Shown here: in pieces, positions 24,280 to 32,746 of the stretch
Position numbering within the stretch: position 1 is the stretch's first letter
Layout: each line of letters starts with the position of its first letter
NCBI GenBank assembly: GCA_963728355.1
Contig: CAVSJQ010000004.1
Span: forward strand, 124,001 to 188,000
Origin: Sva-07 sp963728355
GTDB lineage: Bacteria; Actinomycetota; Acidimicrobiia; Acidimicrobiales; Ilumatobacteraceae
DNA length: 64,000 nt
Direction of reading: 5' to 3'
Notes under the pieces: generated by a model
Database searches by the model: none
Told to the model about the DNA's origin: nothing
The model's input: the letters and a program-made list of their open reading frames with translations, nothing else
Translations under genes and position numbers: made by a program

Positions 24280-24843
24280 GTGGAGCACCTCACCCGCTTG
24301 CTCGTCGCTGCACGCGACGGCGACCGCATGGCGCTCGACCGGTTCGTGGCCGAAACGCAGGCCGACGTCTGGCGGATGTGTCGGTATCTCGGCGACGCCC
24401 AGTTCGCCGACGACCTCGCACAGGAGACCTACGAGCGTGCCATCGGCTCGATCCACCGTTTCCGCGGCGACGGGTCGGCGCGTGGCTGGCTGCTCACGAT
24501 CGCGCGCCGCACCTGTGTCGATCACACGCGTCGTGCCGGCCGCCGCCGCCGGCTCGATCGGGCGGTGTTCGACGACACCACCGCCGGAGTCCTCGACGGA
24601 TCGCTGACCTCACCGGACATGTCCGGACGTGTTGATCTCGACGATCTCCTGGCACAGCTCGACACCGAACGTCGCAGCGCCTTCGTCCTGACGCAGGTGC
24701 TCGGCCTGCGCTACGACGAGGCCGCCGAAGTGCTCGACTGCCCGATCGGCACGATCCGGTCACGCGTCGCCCGCGCACGCGGCGACTTGGTGGCGATGAT
24801 GCGCGAATCTGGTAGCAGCTCCGATGGAGCAGTCGCACGATGA
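24280..24843 (+). CDS. ECF-type RNA polymerase sigma factor
   Basis: 187 residues with the two ECF domains: sigma2 (about 10-80, with DDLAQETYERA and the WLLTIARRTCVDHTRR segment) and sigma4 (about 125-178, with LGLRYDEAAEVLDCPIGTIR and SRVARAR for -35 recognition). The start is GTG at 24280. It is divergent from a zinc-finger anti-sigma factor, and heads a run of cytochrome c, SCO1, cupredoxin and a membrane protein with short gaps, so it probably drives that redox/copper module. Confidence 0.92.
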   Translation: MEHLTRLLVAARDGDRMALDRFVAETQADVWRMCRYLGDAQFADDLAQETYERAIGSIHRFRGDGSARGWLLTIARRTCVDHTRRAGRRRRLDRAVFDDTTAGVLDGSLTSPDMSGRVDLDDLLAQLDTERRSAFVLTQVLGLRYDEAAEVLDCPIGTIRSRVARARGDLVAMMRESGSSSDGAVAR

Positions 24844-24883
24844 ACACCCCCCACCGAACATGCACATCGACGGGAGACACGAC

Positions 24884-25354
24884 GTGAGCGAGCGGGTACG
24901 TACCCCGACATCGAGACTGGCGCGGCTCGGGGCCGCCTCGGCCGTCACGATGGTGATGGCGTTCACCGCAGTGTCCTGCGGCGACGACGCCGACGTCGCG
25001 GAATCGGGTGCCGTCGCCGGTACGGACTCGTCCGCAGATGGTCTCGCCTCCGGAGATGGTGTCGGCGACCCCGCCATCGGCGAACAGTTGTCGCGCAGCA
25101 GGGGCTGTGCGGGCTGCCACGGCCAGAACTTCGGCGGCGGCGCCGGCCCCGAATGGACCGGTCTCGCCGGCTCCGAGGTGACACTCGCCGATGGCAGCAC
25201 CGTCGTCGCCGACACGGCCTACCTCACCCGGGCGATCGCCGATCCGTCTGCCGAACTGGTCGCCGACTACACGTTGCGGATGCCCGCCAACAACCTGTCG
25301 GACGCCGAGATCGCCGACATCGTCGCCTTCATCGAGACGCTCGCCGATGAGTGA
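24884..25354 (+). CDS. Cytochrome c lipoprotein (COX2-type cytochrome c domain)
   Basis: About 156 residues. A lipoprotein signal ends at Cys32 (AVSCGDD), then an acidic linker, then one heme-c site CAGCH (75-79). The pattern after the heme (GPEWTGLAGSEVTLADGS, then the distal Met in RMPANNLS) is the cytochrome c domain that is fused to subunit II in caa3-type oxidases. Here it stands alone, anchored outside the membrane by lipid. GTG 24884 follows a GGGAG site and is preferred over ATG 24824, which lies in the sigma gene. Its stop overlaps the next start. Confidence 0.85.
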   Translation: MSERVRTPTSRLARLGAASAVTMVMAFTAVSCGDDADVAESGAVAGTDSSADGLASGDGVGDPAIGEQLSRSRGCAGCHGQNFGGGAGPEWTGLAGSEVTLADGSTVVADTAYLTRAIADPSAELVADYTLRMPANNLSDAEIADIVAFIETLADE

Positions 25355-26069
25355 GATGAGTGAACCGCCGGACAGCCGCAGGCGCATGTCGACGCCGGCC
25401 GCCCTGCTCGCCGCAGCGATGGCGATCGTGCTCGTCGCCTGTGGAAGCGACGCCGACTCCACCGGCGCTTCCACGGGGTCGGCCGTCACGACGGGACCCA
25501 CGGCCACGTCCGAGAGCGCGGCTCCGTCCGCGCCGCGCGAACTCGCCGGCATCGTCCGCGATCCCGCACCGGTGGTCGACGCGACCACGCTGCCGTCGCT
25601 GACCGAGCCGGGCACCGAGGTGGCGTTTCGCGGCGAACCCGGTGGATTCAAGGCCGTCTACTTCGGCTACACGAACTGCCCCGACGTGTGTCCGACCACC
25701 ATGGCCGACTGGGTCGTCACGCTGCGCCGCCTCCCCGAGGATCTCGCTGCGCAGGTGAGCACCGTGATGGTCACCGTCGACCCGGACCGCGACAACGAGC
25801 TGCTGCCGGGGTACGTCGAGAGCTTCGTGGCCGACGCCGAAGCGGCGGGCACCACCGATGCCGACCGCCTCGCTGCCGCGGCGGAACCGTTCGGTGTCGT
25901 CTACGACGTGGTCACCGACGACGATGGGGGCATCGAGGTGTCCCACAGCGGGTTCCTCTACCTCGTCGACGATCAGGGACGCCTCGTGGTGACCTGGCCG
26001 TTCGGGACCTCGTCGTCGGAGATGGCCGCCGACGTCGAGCAACTGTTCGCCGCACAGGAGGGCGCATGA
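25347..26069 (+). CDS. SCO1/SenC-type copper chaperone lipoprotein
   Basis: 240 residues. The lipobox Cys32 (VACGSD) anchors a thioredoxin-like domain. The copper site is CPDVC (Cys111, Cys115) with the distal His200 in EVSHSG, all conserved. SCO proteins load copper into the CuA site of cytochrome oxidase subunit II or act as thiol reductants for it. The ATG at 25347 overlaps the cytochrome c stop (ATGAGTGA). The neighbours, a COX2-like cytochrome and a cupredoxin, are plausible clients. Confidence 0.9.
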   Translation: MSEMSEPPDSRRRMSTPAALLAAAMAIVLVACGSDADSTGASTGSAVTTGPTATSESAAPSAPRELAGIVRDPAPVVDATTLPSLTEPGTEVAFRGEPGGFKAVYFGYTNCPDVCPTTMADWVVTLRRLPEDLAAQVSTVMVTVDPDRDNELLPGYVESFVADAEAAGTTDADRLAAAAEPFGVVYDVVTDDDGGIEVSHSGFLYLVDDQGRLVVTWPFGTSSSEMAADVEQLFAAQEGA

Positions 26070-26479
26070 ATCGCACACCCACGAACCGCCGGCGACCGTT
26101 GCGTCCGGCAGCAGGCATCGCCCTCGTGCTGGGGGGTGTGCTCGGTGGCGTGCTCGCCGGGTGCGGTGACGACCCGTCCCAGCCCGGAGCCGAGGTGGTG
26201 TCCGACGGCGAGACGGCGACATTCGACTACGTGATCCCCGCCGGTGCCGGCGAGGCGCTCGACGCCGGCACACCGCTCGAGATCCTGCCGGCCCGACTGG
26301 AGGTCAACGTCGGTGACACCATCCGCATCGAGAACCAGGACGATCGCGGACACACCGTCGGCCCGTTCTTCGTGGGAGCGAACGAGACGCTGACCCAACG
26401 GTTCTCCACGCCCGGCGAATTCGAGGGCGTCTGTACCGTCCATCCGAGCGGTCAGCTCCTCCTCGTCGTCACGGCGTGA
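26066..26479 (+). CDS. Cupredoxin-like lipoprotein
   Basis: 137 residues. The lipobox Cys33 (LAGCGDD) is followed by a plastocyanin-like beta-barrel. Copper ligands are His96 (RGHTVG), Cys123 and His126 (VCTVHPSGQ). The Met that usually follows as the axial ligand is absent; Gln130 or Leu131 stands there, so a stellacyanin-like Gln ligand or a three-coordinate site is possible. The ATG overlaps the SCO stop codon, so translation is coupled. It probably passes electrons to or from the cytochrome c lipoprotein (inference). Confidence 0.8.
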   Translation: MNRTPTNRRRPLRPAAGIALVLGGVLGGVLAGCGDDPSQPGAEVVSDGETATFDYVIPAGAGEALDAGTPLEILPARLEVNVGDTIRIENQDDRGHTVGPFFVGANETLTQRFSTPGEFEGVCTVHPSGQLLLVVTA

Positions 26480-27609
26480 TGTCGATGCCTGGCACGGCCC
26501 TCACCCCGTCGTCCTGCTTCGTCCGCAGGCTGCCGCGGCGACTCCTGCACGGCGTCATCGCCGGTCTCGGGCTCGTGGCGGTCGTCGCCTCGCCGGCCCT
26601 CGCCGATCCGCCGGGTCCGACCGACTACCGGTCGGAGGTCCGCTCGGTCGAGCCCGAGACGCCGCAGATCGACGTCGGGATCATCGGCGGCGACTCGTTC
26701 GTCGAGCTGCGGGTCGAGCCGGGCACCGAGGCGATGGTCGTGGGCTACCAGGGCGAGGACTACCTGTGGTTCCGACCCGACGGCGTCGTGCTCGAGAACC
26801 AGAACTCGCCCGCGACGTACCTCAATGCGAACCGGTACGGCAACGACGGTGTGCCGCCCGGCGCCAGCGCCGACGCGGAGCCGAGCTGGGACCAGGTGGC
26901 GACGGGGGGCTACTGGGCGTGGCACGACCACCGGGCGCACTGGATGCAGACCGCCCGGCCGTTCGGCCTCGGTGTCGGCGACCAGATCCTCGAGGCGGTG
27001 ATCCCGATCGTCGTCGACGGTGACACCGTGCAGGTCACCGTCATCAGCACGTGGCAGCCCGATCCCTCACCGATCGCCATGTGGCTCGGCGCGGTCGCGG
27101 GCGTCGGTGTCGCCGCCGGTGCCTGGTTCTCACGGGGCCGGCGGTTTCCCGCGGTCGCAGCGAGCGTGCCGCTGGTGCTGCTGACGGTGGTGGTCGGATT
27201 CGCTCAGTACAACTCGCTGCCGGGCGCAACCGGCCCACGCCCGATCTGGATCGTGTTACCGCTGATCGCTGCGGTGTCGGCGGCCATCGGCGTGGTGCTC
27301 GCGGTGGGTGGCCGGCGCTTCGCGGCCGACGCCGCGATGTTGCTCGTCGGTGTCGAGCTGGCGGTGTGGGGATTCGTCAAGCGTGACGGACTGTCGGCCG
27401 CGATCGTGCCGACCGATGCGCCGTTCTGGCTCGACCGGTTCACCACCGCCGCGGCCCTGGTTGGCGGCGTCGCACTGGCGGCGCTGGCGCTGTGGTGGTT
27501 GTTCGCCGTGCCCGCTGAGAGCGCAACGGGAGACCGTACGGCCGGTCAGGACGGTGCTGTCAGCGGTTCCACGGGGCCGTCGGACTCACCGCACCCGGCC
27601 CGCCCGTGA
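26479..27609 (+). CDS. Membrane protein with His-motif ectodomain, unknown function
   Basis: 376 residues. A signal peptide (about 20-42, ending ALA-DP) leads to an ectodomain (43-195) with a His motif WAWHDHRAHWM (His149, His151, His154), then about five membrane segments from residue 199, and a polar tail. I do not recognise a named family. The His cluster and the operon with SCO1 and a cupredoxin suggest copper binding or transfer at the outer face. The start ATG 26479 overlaps the cupredoxin stop. The last 50 bases overlap the convergent map gene. Confidence 0.7.
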   Translation: MSMPGTALTPSSCFVRRLPRRLLHGVIAGLGLVAVVASPALADPPGPTDYRSEVRSVEPETPQIDVGIIGGDSFVELRVEPGTEAMVVGYQGEDYLWFRPDGVVLENQNSPATYLNANRYGNDGVPPGASADAEPSWDQVATGGYWAWHDHRAHWMQTARPFGLGVGDQILEAVIPIVVDGDTVQVTVISTWQPDPSPIAMWLGAVAGVGVAAGAWFSRGRRFPAVAASVPLVLLTVVVGFAQYNSLPGATGPRPIWIVLPLIAAVSAAIGVVLAVGGRRFAADAAMLLVGVELAVWGFVKRDGLSAAIVPTDAPFWLDRFTTAAALVGGVALAALALWWLFAVPAESATGDRTAGQDGAVSGSTGPSDSPHPARP

Positions 27610-28543
27610 GCACGTCGTAGCCGTCGTCGGTGACGAGGATGGTGTGCTCGAACTGTGCGGTGCGCCGGCCGTCACTGGTCACCGCCGTCCAGTCGTCGTC
27701 CCACACCTTGTAGTTGACGGTGCCGAGGGTGATCATCGGTTCGATCGTGAACGTCATGCCGGGCCGCATGATGGTGGAGGCGCGGGAGTCGTAGTAGTGC
27801 AGCACCTGGATGTCGGTGTGGAACTGCTCGCCGATGCCGTGGCCGACGAAAGCCCGCACGACGCCGTAGCGGTACTTCTTGGCGTGGTCCTCGATCGCCC
27901 GGCCGATGTCGCTGAGCGGACGGCCCGGCTTCACCGCCTCGATCCCGTACCAGGTGCACTCCTCGGTGACCTGGACGAGTTGACGGCTCTCGGGGTCGAC
28001 GTCGCCGACGAAGAACGTGGCATTCGTGTCGCCGTGGACGCCCCCGATCCAGCCGGTGACGTCGATGTTGCAGATGTCGCCCTCCTGGAGCGGACGCGAG
28101 TCGGGGATGCCGTGGCAGATCACCTCGTTGACCGAGGTACAGCACGCCTTGGGATAGCCGTGGTAGTTGATCGTCGACGGGTACGCACCGCGCTCGACGA
28201 ACAGATCGTGCACGTAGATGTCGATCTCCTCGGTGGTCACGCCGGGAGCCACCATCTCGCCGGCGAGTCGCAGCACCTCGGCGGCGACCTTGCCGGCGTG
28301 GCGCATCGCCTGGATCGTCTCAGCGCTCTTGATGCGCGGTTCGTCCCAGGGGACGACCTGGCCCGTGTCGGCGTACGGCGGCCGAGCGATGTCGTCGGGG
28401 ACGCTGCGCATCGGGCTGACGACACCGGGCAGGACCCGTCCCTCGGACTTCTTGTGGCAGCGCTTGTACTTGCGGCCGCTGCCGCACCAGCACGGTTCGT
28501 TCGCCTTCGGCAGGATGGCGGGAGCGGTCGCCGTGGCAGACAT
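27560..28543 (-). CDS. map: Methionine aminopeptidase type I with N-terminal SEC-C zinc motif
   Basis: 327 residues. An N-terminal SEC-C knuckle (Cys18, Cys20, Cys29, His30 in PCWCGSGRKYKRCH) is followed by a proline-containing linker and the pita-bread catalytic domain. Metal ligands are in the DVTGWIGGVHGDTNATF segment (two Asp), GHGIGEQFH (His), TIEPMI (Glu) and the final Glu in TAQFEHTILV. It removes the initiator Met from nascent proteins. The zinc motif may help ribosome docking. The start is ATG at 28543. It is divergent from the prenyl synthase and overlaps the membrane protein tail-to-tail. Confidence 0.95.
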   Translation of the reverse strand: MSATATAPAILPKANEPCWCGSGRKYKRCHKKSEGRVLPGVVSPMRSVPDDIARPPYADTGQVVPWDEPRIKSAETIQAMRHAGKVAAEVLRLAGEMVAPGVTTEEIDIYVHDLFVERGAYPSTINYHGYPKACCTSVNEVICHGIPDSRPLQEGDICNIDVTGWIGGVHGDTNATFFVGDVDPESRQLVQVTEECTWYGIEAVKPGRPLSDIGRAIEDHAKKYRYGVVRAFVGHGIGEQFHTDIQVLHYYDSRASTIMRPGMTFTIEPMITLGTVNYKVWDDDWTAVTSDGRRTAQFEHTILVTDDGYDVLTGGPGAVSPTAPWNR

Positions 28544-28659
28544 GGAACACAGGATAGGGGCGCAGCGGCGCCAGGCCGACCCGGGCGGCCCGACGACGCC
28601 GGGATGCTCCGGGTGGCTCGTCCGTGCGTCCTACGCCGGGCGCGCCTAGCCTGTCCGAC

Positions 28660-29670
28660 GTGTCCCAGGAAGAGGTGCTGGCCCCCAACGGCATGTCGCC
28701 GTTGCTGACCCTTCCGTCGATGGACGCCGACCGTGAGCGCATCGAGGACGCGATGCACGCCGCCGTCGTCACGCCGGACGCCTACCTCAACGAGATCGCG
28801 TCGCATCTGATCGTCGCCGGCGGCAAGCGACTGCGGCCCGTGTTGGCGGTGGCCGGTGCCCAGATCTTCGGTGCGCCGGCGAGTCACGACGTGGTGCGTG
28901 GTGGCGTCGCGTGCGAACTGGTGCACCTCGGTTCGCTGTACCACGACGACGTGATGGACGAAGCCGACACCCGTCGGGGCGTCGAGACCGTCAACGCCAA
29001 GTGGGGCAACCTGCAGGCCATCCTCGCCGGCGACTTCCTGCTGTCGCGGGCGTCGGAGATCGCAGCGTCGCTCGGCACCGAGGTCGCCGGGTTGCTCGCC
29101 CGCACGATCGGTTGGCTCTGCGAGGGCCAGATCGAAGAACTCCGCCACACCTACGACCGCTCGCGCACCGAGGCCAGCTACCTCACCTCGATCCACGGCA
29201 AGACGGCGTCGCTGTACGGCACCGCCGCGCGCATCGGTGGCATCGTCGCCGGCCACGACCGTCCCGTCATCGAGGCGCTGACCGAGTACGGCAACGCCTA
29301 CGGCACGGTGTTCCAGATCGTCGACGACATCTTGGACATCACCGCCACCGACGCCCAGCTCGGAAAGCCCGCCGGTCACGACATGGTCGAAGGCGTCTAC
29401 ACGCTCCCGGTGCTGCGCACGCTGGCGCTCGACAACCCCTCGGCGTCCGAGTTGGCCGATCTGCTCGGCTCGCCGCTCGACGCGGCGGCGCAGGACAAGG
29501 CGTTGGCGATCGTGCGGTCCAACGACGGCTTGGCCTCCGCCGTCGACACGGCGCGCGACTACGTCGAGCGCGCGGAGGCGTGTTGCGACGACTTCCCCGA
29601 CTCCGACGCCACCGAAGCGCTGCGTGGCGCTCCCCGAGCGTTGATCCAGTCGGTCTCGGTTCCCGCCTGA
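28660..29670 (+). CDS. Polyprenyl diphosphate synthase (long-chain, trans type)
   Basis: 336 residues of the isoprenyl synthase fold. The first Asp-rich motif is DDVMD (96-100), the second is DDILD (222-226), and GGKRLRP (64-60 region) binds the pyrophosphate. It extends farnesyl or geranylgeranyl diphosphate with isopentenyl diphosphate. Residues just before the first motif (HLGSLYH, small side chains) suggest a long product, fitting a menaquinone side chain. The start is GTG at 28660. A geranylgeranyl-reductase-like gene and the respiratory cluster lie a few kilobases away, which supports a quinone role (inference). Confidence 0.88.
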   Translation: MSQEEVLAPNGMSPLLTLPSMDADRERIEDAMHAAVVTPDAYLNEIASHLIVAGGKRLRPVLAVAGAQIFGAPASHDVVRGGVACELVHLGSLYHDDVMDEADTRRGVETVNAKWGNLQAILAGDFLLSRASEIAASLGTEVAGLLARTIGWLCEGQIEELRHTYDRSRTEASYLTSIHGKTASLYGTAARIGGIVAGHDRPVIEALTEYGNAYGTVFQIVDDILDITATDAQLGKPAGHDMVEGVYTLPVLRTLALDNPSASELADLLGSPLDAAAQDKALAIVRSNDGLASAVDTARDYVERAEACCDDFPDSDATEALRGAPRALIQSVSVPA

Positions 29671-29742
29671 CCCAACGTCACCGTCGCGCGATGTTCTGCC
29701 CGGTGTTCGTTCGCGCGGCCTGCGATCAGGCAGGCTGAACCG

Positions 29743-31092
29743 ATGCATGTCGTCATCGTGGGTGCCGGTGAGGTCGGCTGGTATCTCGCCCAGCGGCTCG
29801 GAGCCGAGGGCAACGACGTGGTCGTCGTCGAGCAGAACGAGGTGATCGCGGCGGCGATCGGCGCCGAACTCGACGTCCAGGTCGTGGTCGGCAGCGCCAC
29901 CGTGCCGTCGACGTTGCGAGCCGCCGGCATCGAGCACGCCGACCTGCTCGCCGGCGTCACGCAGAACGACGAGGTCAACCTGCTGGCCTCGCTGCTGGCC
30001 AAGGAGTTCGGCGTCGAACAGACGGTGGTGCGCATCCAGACCGAGGAACTCCGCGGGCCGCTCGGAGCGAAGCTGCTGGCGACGATGGGTGCCGACGTGA
30101 TCATCGATCCCGACGCTGACACCGCCGACGAGATCATGGAGCTCGCCCACGTGTCGGGCGCGGACGAGGTCTACCCGATGTCGAACGGCGAGTTGCTCGT
30201 GCTCGGCGCCGTCGTCGGCGAGACGTCCCCGTTCGTCGGTCACGATCTCGCCGAGATCGGTCGCTCGTTCGAGCCCGACTGGAAGTTCCTCTTCGGTGCG
30301 TTGACCCGTGACGGCGAAACGGTGATCCCGCGTGGCGACCAGGTGCTGGAGGCGGGCGACCATGTCCGGGTGCTCACGACGCGGTCGGCGCGTCGCGAGA
30401 TCATGGAGTTGCTCGGCGCCGCCACCCGCCAGGCCCGCCGGGTGATGGTGCTCGGTGGTGGTGCGGTCGGAACACGCGTCGCCGACCGGCTGCAGAGCGA
30501 GGGCGCCACCGTCGTGCTGGTGGAGAACGATCCCGTTCGCGCCAAGGCGCTGAGCGAGCGGCTGGGCCGCGTGACGGTCGTGCAGGGCGACATCACCGAC
30601 ACCGAACTGCTGTTGGAGGAATCGGTCGCCCGGATGGATCTGGTGATCGCCGCGACGGGTGACGACGCCTCGAACGTCCTCGCCTGCGCCTATGCGGCGG
30701 CGGAGGGCGATGCATTCACCGTGGCGGTCCTGCACCGCCTCGCCCTGCTCCCGCTGGTGCGCCAGTTCGGTATCGACGCTGCGCTGAGCCCGCGTACCGC
30801 ATCGGCCAACGCCGTGCTGCGCCACATCCGCGGCGGGACGGCGTCGGTGGCGACGTTCTTGGAGAGCGACGTCGAGGTCAACGAGTTCGAGATCGAGGCA
30901 GGCAGCTCGGCCGACGGCACGCAGGTCGCCGATCTGCACCTGCGCCATTCGGTCCTGCTCGGTGCCGTCACCCGCCGGGACGGCCGCGCGGAGATCGTCC
31001 GCGGTCACACGCTGCTGCACGCCGGCGACAACGTGGTCGTGTTCTCGCGGCCCGATGCGCTCGCGGTGACCCGCAAGGCATTCTCGGCGTGA
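29743..31092 (+). CDS. trkA: Trk potassium uptake regulatory protein, two RCK domains
   Basis: 449 residues with two copies of the RCK unit: NAD-binding Rossmann domain 1 (IVGAGEVG, 5-12) with its TrkA_C domain, and Rossmann domain 2 (VLGGGAVGTRVA, about 231-242) with a second TrkA_C domain to the end. It forms the cytoplasmic ring that gates the K+ channel subunit in response to nucleotides. The start is ATG at 29743. Its stop overlaps the TrkH start (GTGA at 31089). Confidence 0.93.
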   Translation: MHVVIVGAGEVGWYLAQRLGAEGNDVVVVEQNEVIAAAIGAELDVQVVVGSATVPSTLRAAGIEHADLLAGVTQNDEVNLLASLLAKEFGVEQTVVRIQTEELRGPLGAKLLATMGADVIIDPDADTADEIMELAHVSGADEVYPMSNGELLVLGAVVGETSPFVGHDLAEIGRSFEPDWKFLFGALTRDGETVIPRGDQVLEAGDHVRVLTTRSARREIMELLGAATRQARRVMVLGGGAVGTRVADRLQSEGATVVLVENDPVRAKALSERLGRVTVVQGDITDTELLLEESVARMDLVIAATGDDASNVLACAYAAAEGDAFTVAVLHRLALLPLVRQFGIDAALSPRTASANAVLRHIRGGTASVATFLESDVEVNEFEIEAGSSADGTQVADLHLRHSVLLGAVTRRDGRAEIVRGHTLLHAGDNVVVFSRPDALAVTRKAFSA

Positions 31093-32633
31093 CGCTGGCC
31101 ACCCATTCGTCCGGCCGTGTTCCCTGGTTCGGTGGGCGCGGCGAGCGGCTGCTGTCGCCCGGGCGCTACTCGTCGCTGGTGGCGAACGTGGTCGGCCTCA
31201 CGATCGCCGTGGTTGGCGTCGGCATCGGGATCTCCGGCGTGGTCGAAGCGATCGACGGCGGACCGCATGTGGTGACGCTGATCGCCACCGGCGCCGTGGT
31301 GTGGGCCGTCGGCTCGGTGATGTGGCGCGTGACGATCGTGCCCAAGCAGATCCGGATCCTCGACGTGTTCACCACGGTCTCCCTCGCCTGGATCGCCATG
31401 GCGATCGCCGGCGCGATCCCGTATCTCCTGACGGGACACTTCGATCGGATCGACGACGCCCTGTTCGAGTCGATCTCGGGCTTCACGACCACGGGCGCGA
31501 CCGTGACGCCGGACATCGAAGCGACGTCGCACGGCCTGCTCTTCTGGCGCTCGACCACCCAGTGGATCGGGGGGATGGGCGTGATCGTGCTCGTCGTGGC
31601 CGTGCTGCCGACCGTCGGTTCGGGCGGGATGAGCCTGCTGGCCGCCGAGGCGCCGGGGCCGACCGGCGAGCGGCTGACCCCGAGGGTGCGCGAGACCGCC
31701 CGGCACCTGTGGACGGTCTACGTCGGGTTCACGATCCTGTTGGCCGCCCTCTACGGGCTGGCAGGCATGAGCCTGTACGACGCGGTGTCGCACAGTTTCA
31801 CGACCGTCTCGACCGGGGGGTTCTCGCCGTATCAGGACTCGATCGGTGCGTTCGACTCGGCGGCGATCGAGTGGATCTGCATCGTGGCGATGCTCCTCGC
31901 CGGAGGAAGCTTCACCCTCTACTACCGTGCGCTGAAACGTGACCCGGGTCCGCTGCTGCGCTCGTCGGAGTTCAAGGTGTACCTGCTCGTCGTCGCCGGG
32001 ATCACGGCCTGGGCGTTCGTCGCGTCGGGCAACGACGGCGGTCAGGCGGCCGGGTTCCGAGACGCGCTGTTCACGACGACGTCGACGGTGACCACGACCG
32101 GGTACGTCACCACCGAGTACGGCCTGTGGAGCCAGACCGCTCAGCTGTTGCTGCTCCTGGCGATGCCGGTCGGGGCGATGGCCGGCTCGACCGCCGGCGG
32201 CGTCAAGATCGTGCGGACGATGGCGATCGCCAGCGCCGCCCACCGCGAGGCGCTGCGACATCTCCACCCGCACCTGGTGCGTCCGGTGCGCATCGGCAAC
32301 GGCATCCTGCCCGACGACGTCGCGCGGCGGGTGGTCGGCTTCATGGTGCTCGCGCTGGCGATCTTCGGTGGGGGCGCCGTGCTGATCTCGGCGACCGGTC
32401 CGGACATGATCACGTCGTTGTCGTCGTCGGCGACCGCGTTCGGCAACGTCGGCCCGGGCCTCGGCGCACTCGACCATGCCAACGACTTCCTCTCGATCCC
32501 GGCGCCCGGCCGGGCGATCGCGATGGCGCAGATGCTCCTCGGGCGCCTGGAGATCTATCCCGTGATCCTGGCGTTGTCGGTGGTCACCCTGCGCATCCCC
32601 AACGCGCTGCGCCGACGTCGCCAGAAGGGCTGA
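31089..32633 (+). CDS. trkH: Trk/Ktr potassium uptake channel subunit
   Basis: 514 residues of a polytopic membrane protein with four selectivity-loop repeats: SGFTTTGAT, STVSTGGF, TTTGYVT and FGNVGPG. These give the K+ filter of TrkH/KtrB channels. A Gly-rich gate segment lies in SFTLYY/AGG of the third repeat. Together with TrkA it takes up K+ across the inner membrane. The GTG start at 31089 overlaps trkA by four bases, so the two are coupled. Confidence 0.93.
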   Translation: MTLATHSSGRVPWFGGRGERLLSPGRYSSLVANVVGLTIAVVGVGIGISGVVEAIDGGPHVVTLIATGAVVWAVGSVMWRVTIVPKQIRILDVFTTVSLAWIAMAIAGAIPYLLTGHFDRIDDALFESISGFTTTGATVTPDIEATSHGLLFWRSTTQWIGGMGVIVLVVAVLPTVGSGGMSLLAAEAPGPTGERLTPRVRETARHLWTVYVGFTILLAALYGLAGMSLYDAVSHSFTTVSTGGFSPYQDSIGAFDSAAIEWICIVAMLLAGGSFTLYYRALKRDPGPLLRSSEFKVYLLVVAGITAWAFVASGNDGGQAAGFRDALFTTTSTVTTTGYVTTEYGLWSQTAQLLLLLAMPVGAMAGSTAGGVKIVRTMAIASAAHREALRHLHPHLVRPVRIGNGILPDDVARRVVGFMVLALAIFGGGAVLISATGPDMITSLSSSATAFGNVGPGLGALDHANDFLSIPAPGRAIAMAQMLLGRLEIYPVILALSVVTLRIPNALRRRRQKG

Positions 32634-32695
32634 CGAAAGCAACACCAGGACCGAGAAGGCGGGCCGGCGAGGGAAGCGCCAGCGACGAGCCTGGC

Positions 32696-32746
32696 GTCGA
32701 GGCCGACCAATCGCTCCCCATCACCGGAGTGCGGTGAGGCCTCGAC
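32696..32746. terminator. Inverted repeat between convergent genes
   Basis: GTCGAGGCC (32696-32704) is repeated in inverse at 32738-32746, with a 33-base loop, in the gap between trkH and the convergent flavoprotein gene. The right arm touches the flavoprotein stop codon. A two-way terminator is plausible, but there is no T-run. Confidence 0.35.

Noticed and set aside
28237..31020. A 900-codon open frame on the minus strand opposite the prenyl synthase and trkA
   Set aside because: It is antisense to two well-conserved genes, rich in Arg/His/Asp/Gly, and shows no domain; typical of open antisense frames in high-GC DNA.
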